64,000 bases of DNA from assembly GCF_003597395.2 (NCBI RefSeq), contig NC_133778.1, forward strand, positions 22,719,228 to 22,783,227. Reading direction: 5' to 3'. Of the stretch, positions 59,450-64,000 are shown in pieces. The translations under genes were made by a program, and so were the position numbers. The DNA comes from Chelonoidis abingdonii (lineage: Eukaryota > Chordata > Testudines > Testudinidae). Under the pieces are notes generated by a model that had not been told where the DNA came from, did no database searches, and was given only the letters and a program-made list of their open reading frames with translations. Positions within the stretch are counted from its first letter, which is position 1. The number at the start of each line of letters is the position of its first letter.

Positions 59450-61600
59450 CCATATCTTAAACCTGTTAAAAAGTGCATTGAGATTTGAAAGCAAAGAGAT
59501 CTTAAGGATGAATTTGTTTATTACCATTAAAATGGAAAATCTTCAACAGCTGCATATTGAGTTTGCAATCTCTATGCCTTCCAAAACGGACACTGTTACT
59601 AAGCAGGCTAAGTTGTTGGCTGCTAGGGCCATTTTGCGGTCTGTTTATTGTTAAAGCAGACATTCACTTATCTGCCGGTGAACACATTCTTTGACAACTT
59701 ATTAGAGCTGCTTAATATAATCAATTTTTAAGGGCCTGAGTAAACAAACAGTAAGTGATTTGTTATTTCCTTTACAGCCCATCTCACAGCATGTTAATAC
59801 CGTATCTTTGACTTTTGCACAATAAGGAGGAAACTGCCTGCATACTGCTGTTTAATCAGACAGTAAAATCACCATCACAGTACCCAAGACTGGTTGGCTG
59901 AAGAAGGTCCACTGTTAAAAACCTAAGAATGACAGACAAGCCATCAATAAAGTATTGTGTCAGATGTATTTATACTGACAGATGTACACAGAAAACGAGT
60001 AACAGTTAAAATAATGGTACAGCTAATTAATGGTGAGTGAGAGCTGAAAGCAAAAAGCCCTGTAGAAGCATCTGTGATATTTATAGATTCTGTGCAGACA
60101 CTGAATTTACAGCAAGGGTTCCATTTTCAAAGTGTTGTGCTGGGGATTTAACTGTGTTTAATTATTAATGGGACAGGTGCATAGTTAAATCACCAAACAC
60201 TGTTTTGAAAATGTACTCCTAAACAGCAAAGCCTTTTAACAGACTGGTTAGGCCACTATTTTTAATTGCTATCAAAAGCTGATATTATTCAACTGCTTTT
60301 TTCAAAGTCAATTGTGGGGAGGTATTTGTATGAATTTGATTTTAAAGAATTCCAGTTTTAAAACAGAGCACAATTTATTTAGAACTTCTGTAGAGCAGTC
60401 CTAGGTTTCTGCAGATATTATATTATTATTTTAAACTCTTTGTTAAGACATCTACTTCATTCTCTGTGATACAGATTGTGCTGTACTTGTTAAAACACAA
60501 CAAAAAAATCTTTAGGCAGAAAGAACATATTTGTCTTACAAAGATGTGATGCCTAGAAAAAGGTTGTGCCTGGATTATTCCTAGGAAAAAGGGTTGCAGG
60601 ATCATTCCCTGGCTGTTGATTTTATATTATGTAAGAGTAACTAGGTTCTTGCAAAAAATAAAAAGGCAAAGCTTATTTTTATGACTACTCTCATTACCAT
60701 AGAATCTAACACATGGTATTGTATAGGCAGTACCTGAGATTTCTCATTAATATCAGAATGTAACAGTAGCACTTGTAATTTAGGTCTTACTCCTATACCA
60801 TTGATTTCAATGAGAGTTTTGCCACTGACTAAAATGGGAGCAGGACTGGACCACCAGTCTGGCTTGTGTACAATTTTGCATGCCAAACTGAGCAGCACTA
60901 ACTTGTTACATTAGGTTCAGTATGGAATTGAGCGCAATAGATCTGTAATTCAGTATCACAAAGAAAGCTCTTTCAAATATTTGCAAAAATAAGACTCAGC
61001 AATATTAATGACTGGAAGGAGTTTGATATTTTTTCCTGAATTACTGGGAAGTGAGATGCACATCTGCTTGTCTATTTCTTTCTTAACCTTTTAGAGTTTT
61101 ATAAAATAAACAAACAGTAAGGATACTGAAGGGTACAGGGTTGATCAAACTGATTAAAACATTACCATGTGCATAGTTCCTTCACAGTTCCTCATTTCAG
61201 CATTGTGATAACGGAAAACCATGCATCATCTGGCCCATTTGTAGTTGTGTTTGAAAAAAAACTAATGTACAAGAGGGAGATCTGTTGGGTTTTTTTCTCT
61301 CCGACTGATCACAGCCATCAGAGATCTAGTGTCTGTATTTTACTGATTTTGTCAAGGGAAGTCATGTCTCCTCCCCCTCTCAACAACAAAATACAAATTC
61401 TGATGTTACAGATTTGATTTCCACCATTTGCAGCTGGAGGACTATCACTATTGTATTGTATGGCTGCTGTGATTAGAAGTGTTGTCCAACACTAATTCCT
61501 GGTATTGAATGGCATTATCAACGTGGTCAGTCTAATGTTGTGCAAATAATGATTTGCTCCTTGCTAATATTGCATCCAGGGCAGGAATAACTAAATACAC
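59450..61600. other. Unique non-coding stretch
   Basis: One MITE fragment at 60785-60850 ('ttgatttcaatgagagttt', 'aatgggagcaggactgg'). Otherwise nothing recognisable. Confidence 0.45.
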
Positions 61601-61605
61601 TAAGC

Positions 61606-61641
61606 CAGGGGCTTTCAACCTTTTCCAGTTTGTGACACCCC
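61606..61641 (+). repeat. hAT terminal fragment
   Basis: 'ccaggggctttcaacctttt' resembles the left terminus of turtle hAT elements; it stops where the SINE begins. Confidence 0.35.
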
Positions 61642-61642
61642 A

Positions 61643-61816
61643 TAGGAATAGCTCAGTGGTTTGAGCATTAGCTTGCTAAACCCAGCATTGTGAGTTTAAT
61701 GTTCACGGGAGCCATTTAGGGACCCGGGCAAAAATCTGTCTGGGGATTGGTCCTGCTTTGAGAAGGGGGTTGGACTAGATGATCTCCTGAGGTCCCTTCC
61801 AACCCTGATATTCTAT
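61643..61816 (+). mobile_element. tRNA-derived SINE with CR1-type tail (turtle Cry-like)
   Basis: Perfect A box TAGCTCAGTGG at 61649-61659. Then 'ttgctaaacccagcattgtg' with a decayed B box, and the fuller body 'ccatttagggacccgggc' and 'ggattggtcctgctttgaga'. The CR1-type tail is 'gactagatgatctcctgagg' to 'ccctgatattctatt'. Longer than the 17748 copy, which has lost part of the middle. Confidence 0.92.
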
Positions 61817-61819
61817 TCA

Positions 61820-62725
61820 TACAGTAATGTGAGCTAATGGTATTCCCATGCATGGAAGGGCTGAGATAATTATGTAAATCGTATGATGTGTAGTATAATC
61901 TCACAGGAGAATGAACCTGTAAAGTTTATCATAGAGAAAATCTAACCAATGAAGGGCACTTACCACTGTATTAAGTGTTATATCTCTGTAACCAAAAGCA
62001 GGAAAGAAACTATACATGGAATATATGTTTTCCCTGAGGGTTTTGATTACTGTCAGCTTATAAAAGTATGGTCAGAACAAAGGTTTTTTGAGTTCAAGGT
62101 TATAACAAGGGGGCTGAATGGTATAGCAAGCAAGTAGCATGTTATTCCTGTGCATTTTTAAAATAAAACTATAGTTTTCAGTTCTGTCTTCATAAAAGAT
62201 ATACAAGAAAAGAATGGCAGATGAAAAGTATGATTGTAACATGGAAGAATTCACATATCACACCTGTACAGGGTATTTACATTAATAGAACAGAAAAGTA
62301 TAGCTTGTTTTTAAAAACATAGTATGTATTAGCAAGTGGGGCTGCAAAGGTGGGTTTGGTGTTTTTTTAACATATAAAAATTGCTAATGAGTAAGTGTAG
62401 ACTACAGAAGTGAAGTGGCATATTTGGAAAGTGAGTTAATAAGAAATTCACAGTTACACAAGATGATTATAGACACAAACTGGAATATTTGCATATATTT
62501 TAATTACATATGGAAATAAATAAAATCCGTCATCCCCCAAATCTCTCTTGATCTAGATTTCATAAGTTGACCGATTTCTTATAGGTACCTTGACAGGGAT
62601 GAATCTGAAGGAAGCATAGCAAGAGATCTCTGATTTGATAAGATGCGGGCTTTTAGAATGATAACATCCAGAGATTAATTTCTCATCTCCTTACAACAGG
62701 CTACCAAGTTAAGGTTGGGGTTTTT
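61820..62725. other. Unique AT-rich non-coding stretch
   Basis: Nothing recognisable. Confidence 0.5.
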
Positions 62726-63083
62726 TTAGGGCTATCAAATTATTTAAAAAATTAATCGTGATATTAATCACACTGTTGAACAATAATAGAATACCATTTA
62801 TTTAAATATTTTTGGATGTTGTCTACATTTTCAAATATATTGATTTCATTTACAACACAGAATACAAAGTGTACAGTATTCACTTCATATTTATTTTTTA
62901 TTACAAATATTTGCATTTAAAAACAAAAGAAATAGTATTTTTCAATTCACCTCATACAAGTACTGTAGTGCAATCTCTTTATCATAAAAGTTGAACTTAC
63001 AAATGTAGAATTATGTACAAAAAACTAACTGCTTTCAAAAATAAAACGATGTAAAACTTTAGAGCCTACAGGTCCACTCAATC

Positions 63084-63374
63084 CTATTTCTTGTTCAGCC
63101 AATCACTGAGACAAACAAGTTTGTTTACATTTGCAGGAGATAATGCTGCCTGCTTCTTGTTTACAATGTCACCTGAAAGTGAGAACAGGTGTTTGCATGG
63201 CACTTTTGTAGCCAGCATCATAAGATATTCACATGCCAGATGCATTAAAGATTTAACGTCCCTTGATGCTTCAACTGCCATTCCAGAGGACATGCCTGTC
63301 CATGGTGATGATGGGTTCTGCTTGATAACAATCCAAAGCAGTGTGGATCGAGGCATGTTCATTTTCATCACCAT
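63084..63374 (-). pseudogene. hAT transposase C-terminal dimerisation region, minus copy
   Basis: Reads KHLFSLSGDIVNKKQAALS then NVNKLVCLSDWLNKK and stop, the hallmark C-terminal hAT dimerisation motif (Ac/ZBED type). The upstream part of this frame diverges from the plus copy: the expected 'ARKYLAMPAT' segment reads CEYLMMLAT. A frameshift near 63374 separates it from the central segment at 63368-63805. Non-functional. Confidence 0.8.
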
Positions 63375-63805
63375 GAGTTAGATGCCACCAGCAGAAGGTT
63401 GATTTTCTTTTTTGGTGGTTTGGGTTCTGTAGTTTCTGCATCAGAGTGTTGCTCTTTTAAGACTTCTGCAAGCATGCTGCACACCTCGTCCCTCTCAGAC
63501 TTTGGAAGGCACTTCAGGTTGTTAAACCTTGGGTCAAGTGCTGTAGCTATTTTAGAAATCTCACATTGATACCTCTTTGCGTTTTGCCAAATCTGCCACA
63601 AAAAAGTGTTCTTAAAACAAACATGGGCTAAGTCATCATTCAAGACTGCTATCACATGAAATATAAGGCAGAATGCAGGTAAAACAGAGCAGGAGACATG
63701 CAATTCTCCCTCAAGAAGTTCAGTCACAAATGTAATTAACACATTATTTTTTAAACAAGCGTCATCAATATGGAAGCAAGTCCTCTGGAATGGCGGCCAA
63801 AGCAT
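63368..63805 (-). pseudogene. hAT transposase central segment
   Basis: Contains TALDPRFNNLKCLPKSERD, matching the 'LDPRFKxLxFL' block that precedes the C-terminal domain in hAT/ZBED transposases. A basic linker PKPPKKKINLLLVA follows. The N-terminal BED zinc finger and first catalytic residues are absent. Its first residues (about 63770-63805) are antisense to the plus copy and not genuine transposase. Confidence 0.7.
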
Positions 63806-63988
63806 GACAGGATATACGAATGTTTAGCATATCTGGCACGTAAATACCTTGCAATGCCGGCTACAAATGTCCTATGTGAATGCCTGTTCTCACTTTCTGG
63901 TGACATTGTAAACAAGAAGCAGGCAGCTTTATCTCCCATAAACGTAAAAAAACTTGTTCTTCTTAGTGATTGGCTGAACAAGAAGTAG
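63777..63988 (+). pseudogene. hAT transposase C-terminal region, plus (inverted) copy
   Basis: Reads PLEWRPKHDRIYECLAYLAR, KYLAMPATNVLCECLFSLSG, DIVNKKQAALSPINVKKL and ends SDWLNKK-stop. This is the inverted duplicate of 63084-63300 and is better preserved over the 'YLAMPAT' block. It has no upstream transposase in its own orientation, so it cannot encode a full enzyme. Confidence 0.8.
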
Positions 63989-64000
63989 GAATGTGTGGTC

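Larger units (their letters stand above)
62729..64000. mobile_element. hAT transposon with duplicated inverted ends, runs off window
   Basis: The left end is 'gggctatcaaattattt' followed by 'ttaatcgtgatattaatcac', the terminal pattern of a widespread vertebrate hAT family. A non-coding part (62770-63070) precedes the transposase C-terminus in minus orientation. The same C-terminus appears again in plus orientation from about 63777 to the window end. The element is therefore a large palindrome with a 476-bp centre. By symmetry its right end should lie roughly 350 bp beyond the window. Confidence 0.8.

Overview
This 64 kb window is vertebrate nuclear DNA and most likely comes from a cryptodiran turtle. 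Three things point there: two tRNA-derived SINE copies (17748-17895, 61643-61816) with a Pol III A box followed by the CR1-type tail known from turtle SINEs; a 3' CR1 LINE copy with that same tail (3418-5573); and many sauropsid-type hAT, Harbinger-like and solo-LTR insertions. Family names come from recognising the sequence, not from a database search. Two assembly gaps are present (4948-5392 and 10073-10105). There are no bacterial genes, tRNA or rRNA genes, or CRISPR arrays.

Protein-coding content is almost nil. The one candidate I can support is a 61-codon exon-like frame on the minus strand at 52834-53016. It starts exactly at an AG acceptor, ends in TGA, and sits in an AT-rich, repeat-poor stretch (about 50.1-55.3 kb) that could be the 3' end of a gene extending to higher coordinates. 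I cannot name the gene. All other recognisable coding sequence is transposon debris: a Tx1/L1-like reverse transcriptase end (38105-39300) and a hAT transposase at the right edge (62729-64000).

Layout. 1-8 kb: mostly unique, with a MIR-like SINE, the CR1 copy and palindromic MITEs. 8-11.3 kb: a Penelope-like 3' end with a hammerhead-like fold, then two solo LTRs with target duplications. 14.5-18.4 kb: dense DNA transposons (two GC-rich hAT copies, two Harbinger-like MITEs, a SINE). 19-23.4 kb: mostly unique. 23.4-28 kb: two minus-strand LTRs and old SINE fragments. 30.4-32.5 kb: a 2 kb Harbinger-like element. 33.5-37 kb: a small hAT MITE and a solo LTR. 38-39.3 kb: a Penelope-like fragment followed by the Tx1-like LINE. 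40-48 kb: MIR-like SINEs, a second copy of the 8.4 kb LTR family, a GGA-rich tract. 48-58 kb: repeat-poor, holding the candidate exon. 58.7-59.5 kb: two short DNA transposons. 61.6-64 kb: a SINE and a palindromic hAT element that runs off the window.

The most notable items are the hammerhead-like fold in the Penelope-like repeat and its head-to-head copy at 53.36-53.53 kb, the inverted duplication of the transposase C-terminus in the terminal hAT element, and the orphan exon.
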